The position numbers and the translations under genes are program-made. The notes beneath the pieces are model-generated. The model ran no database searches. It saw nothing but the letters and a program-made list of their open reading frames with translations, and was not told where the DNA came from. A stretch of 64,000 nucleotides of DNA from Avena insularis. Its lineage: Eukaryota > Streptophyta > Magnoliopsida > Poales > Poaceae. Of the stretch, positions 32,992 through 45,453 are shown one piece after another; position 1 is the first letter of the stretch; each line of letters starts with the position of its first letter. Where the stretch lies: positions 92,549,285-92,613,284 of the forward strand of contig CM042694.1 in assembly GCA_023614405.1 (NCBI GenBank), written 5' to 3'.

Positions 32992-33034
32992 TGACAACTA
33001 TACGACCGGAACTATACGGCCGGAATTTTATTCC
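32992..33034. repeat. CTATACGG unit in element A LTR
   Basis: AACTATACGACCGG and AACTATACGGCCGG in direct order, then AATTTTATTCCC. Same arrangement as the internal array at 35285-35650, seen on the same strand. Confidence 0.8.
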
Positions 33035-33749
33035 CACTTTGCCATGCTCACAAAGACCGCTAAACATTAATTCAGTTGAACAAATCCTTTTAAACAGAGC
33101 TATCAAGTCAATCATTATCTTCTGTGGTGTCGAGTGTCTCTAGAAATAAGCCTTCAAGACTAAACACCGCAACACCCAAGCCTTCAATTGTGAGAATTTT
33201 TCTTATTACAATTGTTTAGCAAATTTTTAGGCGAGACTTGGTTAACTACAGGAGTTGGAACAAAACGTGCCCAATTAAATACCCATGCAAACAAAATTTT
33301 ACTACAATACAAAGACTCACTCCAGCAATATAACATCTTATCATTTACTACTAACTAGCATGGGTTTCTCAAACTTCAAAAGTGGGGAGTCTTAAGGCAT
33401 ACCTCTCATGATTGGTTCCACTTCTCTCTTCCCTTTTTATTTGCTTCTTGGAAACTCGAAGTCGATCACTCTCCTGCAAATGTGTGAAAGCCGCAAGGAG
33501 AATAGAAAAGAAGGAAGAGGGAAAATAAAGATAAATGGAAAAATCTTTTTGTTGTTTTTAAGAGAGGGAATTAAAGAATAGAAAATTGGCGGCAAAGCTC
33601 GGCTAGAAAATCTCGAAAGAAAATAGAAATAACTAAATATAAAGTGTTGGGGAAACCAACAAGAGTGCTTATAAACTCGAATTAAAAACATAACTTTGAA
33701 ATAAATAAAAACAAATGAACGCCAAATAAAGATAATGAGGAAACCTCCC

Positions 33750-33768
33750 AAAGCTTAGGCTTTTGCAA
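33750..33768 (-). other. probable polypurine tract of element A
   Basis: Minus-strand CCTAAGCTTTGGGAGG, similar to CTAAGCTTGGGGGAGT of element D and CTAAGCTTGGGGAAGT of element B, but less pure. Confidence 0.6.
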
Positions 33769-33855
33769 GCCCTTCAAATCATTGTGGTGGCGGGAAAAAG
33801 TTGTAACTCCAGTTCGCAAATTGAGTTGATAAATTACTAGTTGATTCTCGGAGGT

Positions 33856-34349
33856 TCAAGGAGAGGTTTTGCATTCTCTCCACAGTTCCTCCAAGTTCTT
33901 GGAAGTCTTGGTATGTAGCGAACTGGGTTGGTGGTTGCTCCTCTTCTTGGTCTTATTATTGGTCCTTATCTTCATACGGAATCTCCTCCTCGGGTTGGTG
34001 TTGCTCAACCAGCAAGTCATATAGCAAATGTCCTTCCTCGATAGAGAAAAGACCATTAGGCAAAGGAGCGGGATAGAGACGCCCAGCTCTAGCAATATGC
34101 AGGTAATAAACACCACCTCTCCTAGTGAGCATTCCACAAGCCTTTAAAGTAGAGAAACCAACACGTCACTCACCTAGCACTGGTTGCAACTCACCTAGGT
34201 CGATGCCTAGGGAAATGGCAAGCATGGTGATGACACCTCCACCTGTGACTGGTCCTTGGCTTTGGGAGGATTGGTGAAAAGTTGGTGTTGTTGAAAGAAG
34301 CCTTTGCGAGGACTAAGATGTCCTCCTCATTGAGTCTCATGAACTCATT
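33856..34349 (-). pseudogene. decayed tail of the element A ORF-1-like gene and following ORF
   Basis: After the stop at 34350 the same frame continues with readable sequence (RLNEEDILVLAKASFNN) for about 50 codons. A second open stretch of 93 codons (34137-33856) in another frame starts MECSLGEVVF and ends with a basic Asn/Lys-rich region. It is probably the second half of the same accessory coding region, broken by a stop and a frameshift. Function unknown. Confidence 0.4.
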
Positions 34350-34928
34350 TCATGCCTGCAAAGTGTTAGCAATAACATAGAACAAATAGTGAATTGCAGG
34401 ATGTTGAATATTCTTCCCCTTACTTATTCTAGAAGTAAAGCTCATTCCATTATAATATTGTTCCAGGGAAGGGTCTAAGCCAGTAAAGGATGCGCGTAAG
34501 TCATTATCACTATTTTTTGGAAAATTAAAACATGCACACCATTCATCTAGTGATAGAGAATAATTGTTGTTCATAAGTCGTAAAGAAATCATGTCCTCTC
34601 CATTACATGCTTTAACGGTGCTTTGCAAAGAACTTAGGAATTCAAGAGTTAACCGGCGATAGGTAGGCACATCATTGAAAACAAAGTTTTGCAAGCCAAC
34701 TCTATTGCAAAGTAAATTGAAGTCATTAGAAATACCGAGTTGATTCAATATAATGGGGCAAGCCCACTTGGTTGCCTTCACTTCTCGGTTCTTGATCATG
34801 TTGAAGCGATCACGTTGGGGCTCATCCTTGAACCGTATCCCCATGCATTCTTTAGCAACAGCCCGAGAAGCGCTAGCGGCGGCACGAGCACGAGTTTGGC
34901 TCCTTGTGTTCATCATATAAAATAACAA
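34350..34928 (-). CDS. Athila ORF-1-like protein of element A
   Basis: 192 open codons; the probable start is Met6 (34913), giving MNTRSQTRARAAASA. Recognisable conserved segments: MGIRFKDEPQRDRF, NREVKATKWACP, DVPTYRRLTLEFL and SLSLDEWCACFNFP. These belong to the family known as Athila ORF-1 or plant transposon protein, often annotated as a retrotransposon protein of unknown function located outside pol in Athila elements. It is the only sizeable uninterrupted ORF in element A. The stop at 34350 may be premature, because the frame continues with similar character. Role unknown; it is not an obvious envelope protein. Confidence 0.7.
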   Translation of the reverse strand: MLFYMMNTRSQTRARAAASASRAVAKECMGIRFKDEPQRDRFNMIKNREVKATKWACPIILNQLGISNDFNLLCNRVGLQNFVFNDVPTYRRLTLEFLSSLQSTVKACNGEDMISLRLMNNNYSLSLDEWCACFNFPKNSDNDLRASFTGLDPSLEQYYNGMSFTSRISKGKNIQHPAIHYLFYVIANTLQA

Positions 34929-35284
34929 GGAAAGATAAAAATAAAACTTTTTGATCCAACAATAATAAGCATAACATATTCCTCATCATAGCACACTAAA
35001 TAATCCCCTCCAAGTAATAATCTAGGCAAGAGAATCATGGCAATAGTTCATAGTAGGTCTCACCCTAGATTGATAATGACAATAGACTGAAGATGAATTT
35101 GCAAAAAGTAATTCGAGGATCTGAGGAGAAACATACCGTAGATCACTCGTGTGCGAGCAAATCGAACGAAATTGAGTAGAGATGAAAATCTCTTGAGGTT
35201 ATGAGAGAGTTTGGAGGTAGAAGAGAGAAAAAAGATTGAAGTTTTGGGGTTGGAGGTACCTCCCGTGGCGATTTTGTGGCCGGA

Positions 35285-35650
35285 CGCAACTATACGGCCA
35301 AACTATATGGCCGGAACAACTTGTTCCCACCGTATAATTGGTCTGTTGTAAAAAAATTAGGGTTTCCACCTGGCGGCGCAGCTATACGGCCATAACTATA
35401 CAGCCAGGATTTTTCATCCCCACCGTATAGTTGGTCGTCAAACTTTCTGTACCTGGAAAAGAAATTTTACGACGGCATCGATATCTATACGACCGGAACT
35501 AAACGGTCGGAATTTTTATTCCCGCTGTATAGTTGGTCGTTAAACCTTCAGTGCCTTGGAAAGAAAAATTGTCGATGGCAAAGATATCTATACGATCGGG
35601 ACTATACGGCCAAAAATTTTATTACTGCCGTATAGTTGGTCGTTGAACCT
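35285..35650. repeat. tandem array of CTATACGG units, element A interior
   Basis: Four units of about 92-103 bp, with TATACGG-type cores starting near 35291, 35383, 35486 and 35589. On the plus strand each has two direct copies of CTATACG(G/A)CCGGAA about 17 bp apart, an AT-rich spacer, then the inverted CCGTATAGTTGGTCG followed by TTAAAC or a variant. The inverse copies could pair as hairpins. It lies between the protease remnant and the ORF-1-like gene, where pol should be. Confidence 0.85.
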
Positions 35651-35943
35651 TCCCCATAAAAAATTTACCGTTTCTTCGAGAATTATTTCTTATTTTGAAA
35701 CTTAGCGAAACACCTTGTTTTTGACAGAAAAATGACAGTAAAAATTGTCGACCAACAACAACATGTATAAAGCAGGACTTTTAGTACTACCGAACTTCTT
35801 CTCCTCAACTGGAGCTTTCTAGCACTCTTTATTAAACATAAAACTTAAACTAAAACTAAAAAAATTTACTCAAACCTTTATTTCACATGGGTTGCCTCCC
35901 ATGCAGCGCTCTTTTATGGTCAATAGCTTGACCTTGATGTTGC

Positions 35944-37809
35944 TCACTTAGGCCAGATGAGTGGAACACCCACTCCAAAATAGTTGGTGTTCAAAGTGAT
36001 GGCCTCCTTTTCATCATGCTTGGCTTTCTTATTCCTGGGAAAATGAATAACAGAAGGATCCCGTGAAGGCAATTGAAGCTTCATGTTCCCTTCATGTAGA
36101 TTAATCAAAGCCTTAATAGTTCTTAAGAATGGACGGCCTAATATAATAGGAGCAGTAGCATCTTCAGGCATGTCAACAATAACAAAATCAATAAGATCAG
36201 GACATCCTTTAATATATACTAAAATGTTTTATTTAATCCCTACAGCTTGTTTGTAGGTAGAATCTGCAAGATGTAATTTTAACTCAGTGATTTAAAAAGA
36301 GCCAAGATTTAACTTATTAAAAAGACTTTTTGGAATTGTTGAAACGCTTGCACCTAGATCACAAAGTATGGCTATCTCATTTGTCCCAATTTTAATCTTA
36401 ATAGTAGGCTCAAATATATCATCAAGCTTAACAGGTAATTTTTCAGCAATTTTCTCATATTCTTCTTCAAGCTCATGTATCTTTATTGCTACCTGATTAA
36501 CAAAGTGTTGATACATGGCTTCATCATTTCCTTCACTTACCTGAATCTTGATGTTGATCCTTTTTACAAGATCTTCAACAGTGTAACTTGGTGAAGGAGC
36601 ATTACTATAATCAAGTTCTTCACGCTCCTCCCTTTGGATTCTCATCATCTTGAGGTCTTCAATAGGATTGGGCTCAACTTTACCTGCAAATTTAGCTAGA
36701 ATGAGAGTTTGACTCTCGGTTATCTTACCTAGTTGTGCCTCAACAATCCTCGTTCTTTCTTGGAGGGCCTGCAAATCATTCCTCAAACTTACAACTTGGT
36801 TAGATAAATTACCAAGCATAGCATCATGGTTCTCCGTTATTTTAACAAGGATATTGTTTTTCTCATTTTGTGAGTCTATAAAGGATTTAAGTGTTTCTTG
36901 GAGACTACCATTACTTGATCCCATATTATTACTAGAGTTACCTGCAGGACTAGAATAATGTTTCTGAAAATTAGGATTATAATTCTTCTTCCAAGCAGTG
37001 TTATAATCATTGAGAGCTATGAAGTTTATTTCTTCAATATTTGTTTCTGGGATAGCTCTTACCTTGTTTTCCTTGCCTTTTACGGCTAATATGAGCTCAT
37101 CCAGCTTAGCATTGAGTTCTTCATTTTCTTGTGGTGAGATGGAGTTCACCTTCTTCGTGTTTGATCTATCCACATGCCACTGGGCATAGTTGTCTTGCAT
37201 ATTGTCTAGCTGCTGCTTTTCTTCAGTAATATGTTTCCCCATAAATGTTCCTCTAGCTGCAGTATCAAGCATAGATTTAGACACATGATTAAGAGCATTA
37301 TAAAATAAATGGAGACTTAACTAATCTTCCATCCCATGATAGGGACAGTTTCTCATGCATTCTTTCATACTCTCCCATGCAAGCGCTAGTGGCTCATGCT
37401 CTTCCTGTCTAAAACCAGTAATATTAGATCTTAGTTGCATAGTCTTTGCAGGTGGGAAAAATTTAGTCATAAATAAAGAAGTACATTCCACCCATGATGT
37501 GATAGTATTTTTAGACAAAGATAGCAACCATTATTTTGCTCTTCCACTAAGATAGAAAGGAAATAAGCACAATTTGATCGCATCGGGGTTAACATCTTTT
37601 ATACGCATCATATCACATATTTCAGTGAAAGTATTCAAGTGCATACTTGCGTCCTCAACAACAGAGCCTCCAAATTGATTCTGTTGAACCGAACTTAAAT
37701 AATGGGGCTTAATTTCATAGTCATTAGCAGCAATTGTTGGCTTAGTAATAGGAGTACGCAAATAATCATTGTTGGGAGTTGCAAACTCCCCAAGCTTCTT
37801 TTCAGCCAT
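35944..37809 (-). pseudogene. gag: element A Gag and aspartic protease
   Basis: One continuous minus-strand frame of 622 codons with four stops (37531-37533, 37321-37323, 36292-36294, 36229-36231) and no frameshift. It starts MAEKKLGEFATPNND. The Gag core reads MRIKDVNPDAIKLCLFPFYL, FMTKFFPPAKTMQLR and ARGTFMGKHITEE. A long linker contains a coiled-coil-like stretch (LRNDLQALQERTRIVEAQL). The protease keeps its active site (AILCDLGASVSTIP) and the later IILGRPFLRT motif. After WPK the frame ends at 35944 and no RT follows. Confidence 0.85.
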
Positions 37810-37984
37810 ATTTCCTATGTTTTGGGGTTTTCTTAAACAAAGACTTATGATAGTAAAAACAAGAAATTAAAGACTAGCTAATTTTTTTGGTTTTTCAAAT
37901 AAAGACTGAAAGCAAACTATCAAAATTAAAAACAAGAATTAAAACTAGCAAGGTTCCTACTAACATCACCAGGGTAGCTATTGC

Positions 37985-38010
37985 TTCCCCGACAACAGCA
38001 GTAGAAAAAG
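37985..38010 (-). other. degenerate primer binding site of element A
   Basis: Minus-strand CTACTGCTGTTGTCGGGGAAGC occupies the position of the Asp-tRNA-type site. It differs from the versions in elements D and B by several bases. Confidence 0.55.
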
Positions 38011-38013
38011 GGT

Positions 38014-38409
38014 TGATACCTTCGATTCAGATTACGAATGTAGTATAGCTCTTTTTTCCTAGTAGACCTAGGTTTATCGAATCCTTGGGAAGCAGAAGCG
38101 TAGTGAAGTTACTTTAACGGACCTTCAGGAGTTTTAGAATTCCTTTTGTGTTTTACTAGACCAAGAGTTTGATGTCTTTTGTTGTTGTCGATGATGGAGA
38201 GAGAGGGCCTAGGCCGTTCGGTTTCACCTGTAGCTGTGCAAAACATCTGATGTGAATTAAACATAATAATAAAGTATGCATGTAATTGTTAGAGCAAGAT
38301 AAATTATATGTGGGTAGTGCATCCATAATTGCTATTGCCTCCGCAACCGCTTATAGCAATAACCTACTAGTCTCATCCATAGAAGAAAGAGAACTAATGA
38401 TATGCATAG
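38014..38409 (-). repeat. element A 5' LTR (partial, cut by element B)
   Basis: Matches 32010-32426 from TGATACC to GATATGCATAG, where element B begins. The likely duplication for B is CATAG at 38405-38409; its other copy is outside the window. Confidence 0.88.
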
Positions 38410-38669
38410 TGATGAGTGCATATTTGCATCATGTTTTATATTATTATTTTGCACTGTAGATGTAGGATTTTAGTATTTTACGGCGTTCACGCATATATTT
38501 TATGTCTGTTTTCACCAGGATCAGGACAGATGATGGATCCAATGGATACAATTATTGAAGCAGTTGTACTATGGAGAAAAGGAGTCAAAAACAACGTAAA
38601 TCGCTTATTTGGGAAATATTAATAATACCAGAAGAAAACCAGAAGCGAACAAAGGAGACAGAGAGCGAA

Positions 38670-38729
38670 CGACCAACTATACGGCGGGAGAATTTCTTCC
38701 GCCTGTATACCTCCAGTCGTATAATTGGC
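38670..38729. repeat. CTATACGG unit in element B 5' LTR
   Basis: ACCAACTATACGGCGGG, then AATTTCTTCC, then two inverted copies (CTGTATACCTCC and CGTATAATTGG). The order one direct then two inverted is the reverse of the internal array of B. The 3' LTR copy is at 54209-54268. Confidence 0.8.
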
Positions 38730-38862
38730 GCCGCCTCCACCTCATCAAATAGTTTCACCCCGTGCAATTGGCTCGAGGAGACGACATACAGAACACCCAG
38801 AAATCACCGAAACCTCACCTCCGGAAGGCATCTGGAGGGGGAACTCATCTGCCAGGGATCCA

Positions 38863-38867
38863 TCTTC
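38863..38867. repeat. target site duplication TCTTC (left)
   Basis: Precedes TGTTGGG at 38868 and is repeated at 47154-47158. Confidence 0.92.
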
Positions 38868-40535
38868 TGTTGGGTCCGCAGCATAGAAAACAAAAAAATT
38901 CCTACGGTGTGAACTACACGCCAAGATCTATCTACTAGGTACAAAGCAACGGGTGGACATACATCCAACGAGAACTTACCCTCATAGGCAACGAGCTTTG
39001 TTAACGAGTAGGAACTCGTGGTTGATGTAGTAGTACACTTGCCGATCTCAAGATCATGATGAAGTCCAGCAGGTCTGGCTCCAAAGACGTCCATCGATTC
39101 AGCCCCAAAGACTAAAGCAGCGGTGCATCCGTGATCGCACACACGTCCGGTACCCCGACAACCTCCATACCTCGCTCTAGCAAAGCAGCGCAAGCAGCAA
39201 CTCCTTTCCAGATAAAGCCACCGGGAACATCTATCTCGCTAATCCGAGACCATGGGGGAATAATACTAGAGGGGGAGAGAGATCCTTCACAAGGAGGTGT
39301 GTGTGAGAAGTGAGGAGGGGTGGCCTTTTATAGGAGGAGGGAGGTGCCCCTCCTTCATGGCCGGCGCATGGAGGAGGTGACCCTTCACCTCCTCCATTCA
39401 TGTGGTGGTAACTCCCTCCACATAAATTTGCCCCTTCACATTCTCTTTTAAAGTCTCCACTTTAAATGCATTAAATTTCTCCAAATTTAATGCTCTCTCA
39501 TTTAATAAAACTCTTTTATTATTTTTATTCAGAATTTTGTTAATTACTTTAATTAACAAACATTCACATAAAACCCCGCAACATTTCAATATTACATGCG
39601 TAACCAATTTCAGCAATTTCACAAAAGCTTTGGTGTCTATTGAAATAATTCCAGCTTTCTTAAATCTTTATCTAAACATATTTGCTCCAAATGGTGTCGG
39701 TATCCCTTATGTGTCACCCTACGGTTCACGAATAATGCAGACATGATCGAGACCCCTCTCCGATCAATAATCAGCAATGGGACTGGAGATCCATATCGAC
39801 TCTACACATTCAACGATGACTTCGTGATCGTGAGAACCTTTAACGCTAGTAACTAAATCCTTTGTCCCGCGATATATTACATGTCCGAGATTCGATCATC
39901 GGTATCTCCATACCTAGTTTGATCTTGTTACCGACATGCACTCTTTTCTCGCTCCGTGATATAACATTCTAGTGATCACATCACTTGCTTGCAAGCTATT
40001 TCAATGTGATATCACCGAGAGGGCCCAGAGAATATCTATCCGTCATCTGGATTGACAAATTACACTCTTGATCCATGAGCCTCAACATAACATCTTCGTA
40101 GTACTGAACCCATCTTTATAGTCACCCTGTTACGGTGACGCTTTGATGTTATCAAGATACTCTTCCTGTTAGCAATTAACATGATCTCATGGTCTAAGGA
40201 TAAAGATTACTTCGTATGATGTTATAGCAATATAAACATAATGACTTGATCGTAATGCTATACTTCGGATGAATGTTCATCACATCATTCCACCAATGGT
40301 GTGACCTTGTTATTAACAACATCCAATGTCCATGATCAGGAAACCTTGATCATCTTGTTAATCAACAAGCTAGTCTATAAGAGAGGCATGACTAGGAACC
40401 CTTTTTGTTTATTAAACACACATGTATTGATGTTTCCGAATCAATACAATTCTAGCATGTAAAATAAACATTTATCATAAACATGGAATAAGATAATAAC
40501 CACTTTATTATTGCCTCTCGGGCATATTCCCTTCA
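38868..40535 (-). repeat. C2 3' LTR (left copy)
   Basis: 1668 bp, TGTTGGGTCCGCAGC to CATATTCCCTTCA on the plus strand. TATA-like CCTATAAAAGG on the minus strand at 39324-39334. Many single-base gaps relative to the right copy suggest that it has decayed for some time. Confidence 0.93.
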
Positions 40536-43500
40536 GTCTCCCACTTGCACTAGAGTCAATAATCTAGTTTGAAAACTTTGCGCATTGAACAACTATGGCT
40601 TACTGGTGTTGCATATACGCTATTGCTAGTGGTTAACATAATCTCCGGATGTGACAGTTTCAGATCCGTGTATTTGCATGTCTTTGAGTCTCTACGCATC
40701 ACTCATTCTCAAATGAGATTTCATTGTATAAATTTGGTCCTCTGGTGAGACCTTTAGTTCGCTCGGCTCAAAATATGTTGATATTATTGTCACACAATAT
40801 ATCTTCATAGTATTAGCCCACTTTGAACCACACCTAGTTTGATAACAAACTACTTAACACAAATGCCCTCCTTTGCTGCTACTATAGCAGCTATATACTT
40901 AGCCTTTTGTTGTAGTATCCGTCACAATATCTCAACTTTGGAACTCATCCAAATCCATCATGGAACATCCTTTCCATTATATTGTGCCACCCATAGTCTA
41001 AATTGAGATAAATTTAATTTGTATCTTGTGAGAAAACTAGTATCACTGTAACACTTTACAATGAACTACCTTTAACTATTTGTCACTTATACGATATATT
41101 CTTAGTTCTTCCAAAGCTCATAAGAATATCTTTACTATTGTCCAATGATCATCTTATGAATCATTTTGGTATATGCTCATAACATTTAGAGCATAGGACA
41201 TTCTGGATATATACATATCATGGTATAATCGATCAGAATCTTCATGTGATTTTACTCACCAAGTGTTGAAACACTTGAATCTGAATACAATTCTTTCCAT
41301 GCAGCAAGAACCTTTCTTGTTGTTTCCATATTGAACCCTTTCAATATCTCATATTGAACCCTTTCAATATCTTATATATGTATGTCTTGCACAACCATAT
41401 TAGCGCCCTAATCTATCCATATAGATATTGATGCCTAATATTCTGGGTTTGCCCAAATCTTTCATCGAAATCTTATTTTAATGAAATCCTTAACTTGTGT
41501 CAATTCAAGATACATCATTTCCAATCAACAATATGTCCTCTACATAATGTATTAGAAATATGTCTCAGCGCTCCCACTTAATTTCTTGCAAATGCAAGCA
41601 TCTTCATCATCTCCGATGAATTTAAACTCTTTTAACAATTTCATCATGGTGAAGATTCCAACTCTGCTATGCTTACTTCAACTATTGAAGTTTACATGCC
41701 CTTTTAGCACCCTTTGAATTAACAAAACCCTTCGGACCATGTCATGTACATGTCCTAGGTTACCGTTCTATCAGAAGAACCTTGTTTTGTTTATTCAACT
41801 ACCATATACCAAATTATATGTAGTGGTTGCTACATTAATCCGTCAAGACTATATATCGCTATGAAAGATCATATCTTGTCATAGTCAACTCCTTGAACAT
41901 TGCCGTAAACTTCTTTCCGACATGTCGACTATTTCATAGATGTCAAACATCCATGTTTATTTCTTTATAGATCCAAACACGACCAATAGGCTTCACGCCT
42001 TTCCGGAGGGTCTTCCAAGTTCAGAAACTTGATTTCTCGTGTATGGATACTATCACGGATTCTATGACTTCTAGTCATTTTATGGAGTCAGGGCCCATCA
42101 TCGCTTCTTTGCATGTAGTCGGTTCATCATTGTCAAAACAATAACGACTTGCTTATCAAATCTTACTATTTGATTCTTATCGACCCACATGGTTCTATAG
42201 GAACTTTAATCTCCGAGATCACACCTTTTGTAATCACGAGAGCCATGAGCATTGTGGCCGCCACCGGGACACTTTCACCACAGCGCTACTTAGCACATAT
42301 AGCTAAGGTTCAACAACCTTATCAAAGTTCTATTGTCCTCCCACTTAACTTTTCACGAAAAATTCCTTCTCAAGAAATTTGACGTTCCAAGTAACAAACT
42401 ATTTTGTACTTGGTGTTATGGAGAAATTCCCAACAAATTCTTTGGGATAACCTACAAAGACGTGCTTATCCGACTTTGGTTGTAAACATTTTACTTATGC
42501 ATAGCATACCAAAATTTAAGAAAAGACAATTCAGGTTTTATCCCAAACCATAACTCATATGGTGTCATTTCAACGGATCACGATGGTGCTCTTTTCAGTG
42601 TAAAAGTGGTAGTCTCTAAAGCTTCAATCCTTAAAACATAATGGCAGTTTTATAAATGACACCCTTGATCTTACCATGTCAAACATGGTTTGATTTTATC
42701 TCTCGAATATGCCATACTCCTATGGTTTATCGGGAAACACAAATCATGGAACAATTCCTCAAGTCTTAGGTGTTTTTGCTAAACATGTAACTCAAATATC
42801 TTCGTTTATGATTGAATCATAAACTCTTTATTTTCTTGTTACAATGATTTTCCACTTCATCTTGAAAGTCTTTGAACTATTTTCAAATGTTTCATACTTC
42901 TTCCTTATTAAGTAAATATACATATATATTCACTCAAATTTTCGGAGAAAGCATATGAAGCAAAAAGATCCATCGCATATGGCTACACATAATGGACTAT
43001 GCACATCAGCATGCACAATTTCCAATAAGCTAGTCATCTGTTCCTCTCTGGCCTATGGACGGAGTTTCAATTATCTCGAGGAAAGTCTCACATGTGTCAA
43101 TTGATCAAAATCAAAGGCTCCAAAAATCCATCAACATGGAGTTTCTTCATGTTTTCTTTCAAATATAATTTAAACAGCGATGTCACTTCATAAGTGATCT
43201 TTCAATCATTTGTCTTGTGACATTTTAGCAATAGTGTTTATGGATGTGATTTCTCCAACTAGACTTGTAAAAGTTCATCCATCCTTTATGGAATACGGTA
43301 ATTATTTGAACAGCCATTGTTCTCATGATACCGGAACAAAATAACAATTATTAAAACAAATCTTTAAGGCTTGGTTTGATGACAACAAAAAACACAATAA
43401 CACTTTATTTGTTTTCGATGAACATCATCACTCATTCTCTTGCTGGTTACTTAGGCCATTGTAGTTCATGAATTGCGTTGTCCTGTATGACACTTCATAC

Positions 43501-45440
43501 CAACCAATTCGGTATCCAATACCAGTATCCAATACCTAAGAACCACATTGTTTAACAAGCAAGGAATATAGCCATAACATGTATATCTTCTATATACCTA
43601 AGTTGGACATCTCCAACCTTTTATTTTCTGCCAAATATTTTATAGATTCTCTTTCAGCAATTCCTTTTCTTTTAAAAGAATCTATCAACATCAATAGTGG
43701 TGTCATCAACATGACACATGGTACAAAGCGTATATAGTCAAAGACTAATACCTTAGGACTTGCACTTTGAAGTGGATCACCATCATCAAATGTTTGGTGT
43801 TCTTTCAAAAATCCATTCTTTAGTAATCTATTAGTGTAGTAAACATTTTACTTACATCTTCTATTCATCCTTATCATGACAACTTTCATGATCAAGCTAC
43901 TATAGCCTATAAGGAAGAATCGCGAGTATAATATCAGTTCCCAAAACCTTTTTGGTAGATTCGGATGCCTAGCATCTCCATCCTTCACAAATTCTCATAC
44001 AATATGAGAACATGTATTTTGCTAAACTATACTCTATCATAATGCAACCAAAATCATTGTTTCAGATATCACAATATCTTTCACACATGATGGTTTCTGA
44101 AACAATTTCCAGCTCCAATATAATCTTGATATTAAAACAACTTTTTGAATATCAATAATCATGGAGGCAAACATGATACTTTAGATACTAACACTGGAAT
44201 TCTTACTCTTGATTTAATACTACTTATTAAACTTCATGGAGTAAATAGAGTTTGCTGAAAGTTTGCAATAGGACTTATAAACTTTAAATTGACATTCAAA
44301 ACAATACGATACCAGTTCGTAAAGTAAATATCCAAAATTCTATAGTTCTATTATCTCAAATAAAAACTAAGCATAAGGTAGAAAACGAATGCCAATGACT
44401 ACAGCAAACTATGCAAATTCACTTTGATTTAATTTATGACAAATTTGGTTCGACTAATCCAAATTAGAAATGAACTCCCACTCAAAAACGACATCCCTCG
44501 TGCCTTTTTGGTGATTACATGAACCAAATCCACTACACCAAGTCTGATCATCACGTGAGTTGATGTAGCTTCAAAGGCGAGCATCTATATGGGCATCATA
44601 TCAACTATATGACTCATGCTTAACCTTTCGGTCCGTGTTCCGAGGCCATGTTCAGACATGCTAGGCTCGCCAAGTAAGAACCTTAGTACTCGCATGTGTA
44701 AAACTGTCTTACACCCGTTTGTATGAAAGCGTAGAGTCGAGTACACCCGATCATCACGTGATGTCTCAAAATACGATCCACAAAACGGTGCATACTTAAG
44801 GAAGAACACATTTTTATCTTAATATCTAAAAGAGGGATCATCTTACAATGCTACGGAAAGCGCCAAACTAGCAGTATAAGATGCTAACATCTAATGTGTA
44901 AAGTGAGATGATATGGTCCATGCATTTGATCTCTATCACTTGCATCGTGGTATGATCTCTATCATTCCTTTGTGTGTAAGGCCAAGGTCTATGGAACTTA
45001 CGTTGAGTGTGTTGTAAGTATCTATCATACATCTACTTACAACAATACCATATCAATACACTAGCCCAAAGAACGATCTAAACTAGATGCCTCTAATTTA
45101 TCAATTGCAAGTTTTACGTGTCTTAGGGCTTTCGGAGATAGAACCGTTCTTACCTACGAACATGAACCACAACGAGGATAACTAAGTTATTAGCAACTCG
45201 TTGTAAATCAGATATTGACTATAGTAGGAGAGACAGACACCCGCCAGCCACTTATGCAAAACAAGTTGCATGTTAGTCGTGGAACCGGTCTCATGTACGA
45301 TGACATGTAAGGTTGGTCCAGGCCGCTTCATCCCACTATGCCACCAATATCCAAAATACATAGAAGATGCAATAACATGATCATCATCGCCCACATATCA
45401 ACATATGTGTACTACCCGCATAAGCACCCACATAGATCAG
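40536..45440 (-). pseudogene. degenerate copia gag-pol interior of C2
   Basis: Minus-strand fragments match those of C1: integrase about 43030-42690, RT about 41560-41440 (LLIGNDV, MKDLGK, GINIYMD) and RNase H about 41020-40820 (TTKAKYIAA, AAKEGICVK followed by TAG). RT carries the same one-base loss as C1 before the MKDLG motif (41463-41473, against 21035-21045 in C1). No ORF longer than about 75 codons remains. Confidence 0.8.
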
Positions 45441-45453
45441 GCTCTGATACCAC
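45441..45453 (-). other. primer binding site of C2
   Basis: GTGGTATCAGAGC on the minus strand, abutting the 5' LTR. Initiator Met-tRNA type. Confidence 0.9.

Larger units (their letters stand above)
32010..33749 (-). repeat. element A 3' LTR (left copy)
   Basis: The left end is set by the match to 38014 onward. The right end is inferred from the PPT-like sequence at about 33750-33768 and is uncertain by tens of bases. Contains a TATA-like box CCCTATATAAAGAG on the minus strand at 32936-32949, and one CTATACGG unit at 32992-33034, 45-90 bp upstream of that box in transcription direction. Confidence 0.75.
32010..38409 (-). mobile_element. Athila-type element A (RT and integrase deleted), split by element B
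   Basis: Minus-strand gypsy element whose LTRs begin TGATACCTTCGAT at 32010 and 38014 (plus-strand reading). The right (5') LTR is cut at 38409/38410 by element B. The remainder, expected to begin TGACGTCACC as at 32427, must lie beyond the window. Interior order on the minus strand: gag and protease in one frame (37809-35944, four stops), a tandem array (35285-35650), then an Athila ORF-1-like gene (34928-34350) and a decayed tail (34349-33856). Nothing of RT, RNase H or integrase remains. Confidence 0.88.

Noticed and set aside
35285..35650. Possible CRISPR-like array
   Set aside because: Units are about 100 bp, degenerate, with internal direct and inverted parts and no unique spacers of constant length; the setting is a plant retrotransposon.
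38690..38704. Heat-shock-like element AGAATTTCTTCC in the element B LTR
   Set aside because: The spacing does not match the alternating GAA/TTC pattern; it is more simply the AT-rich spacer of the CTATACGG unit.
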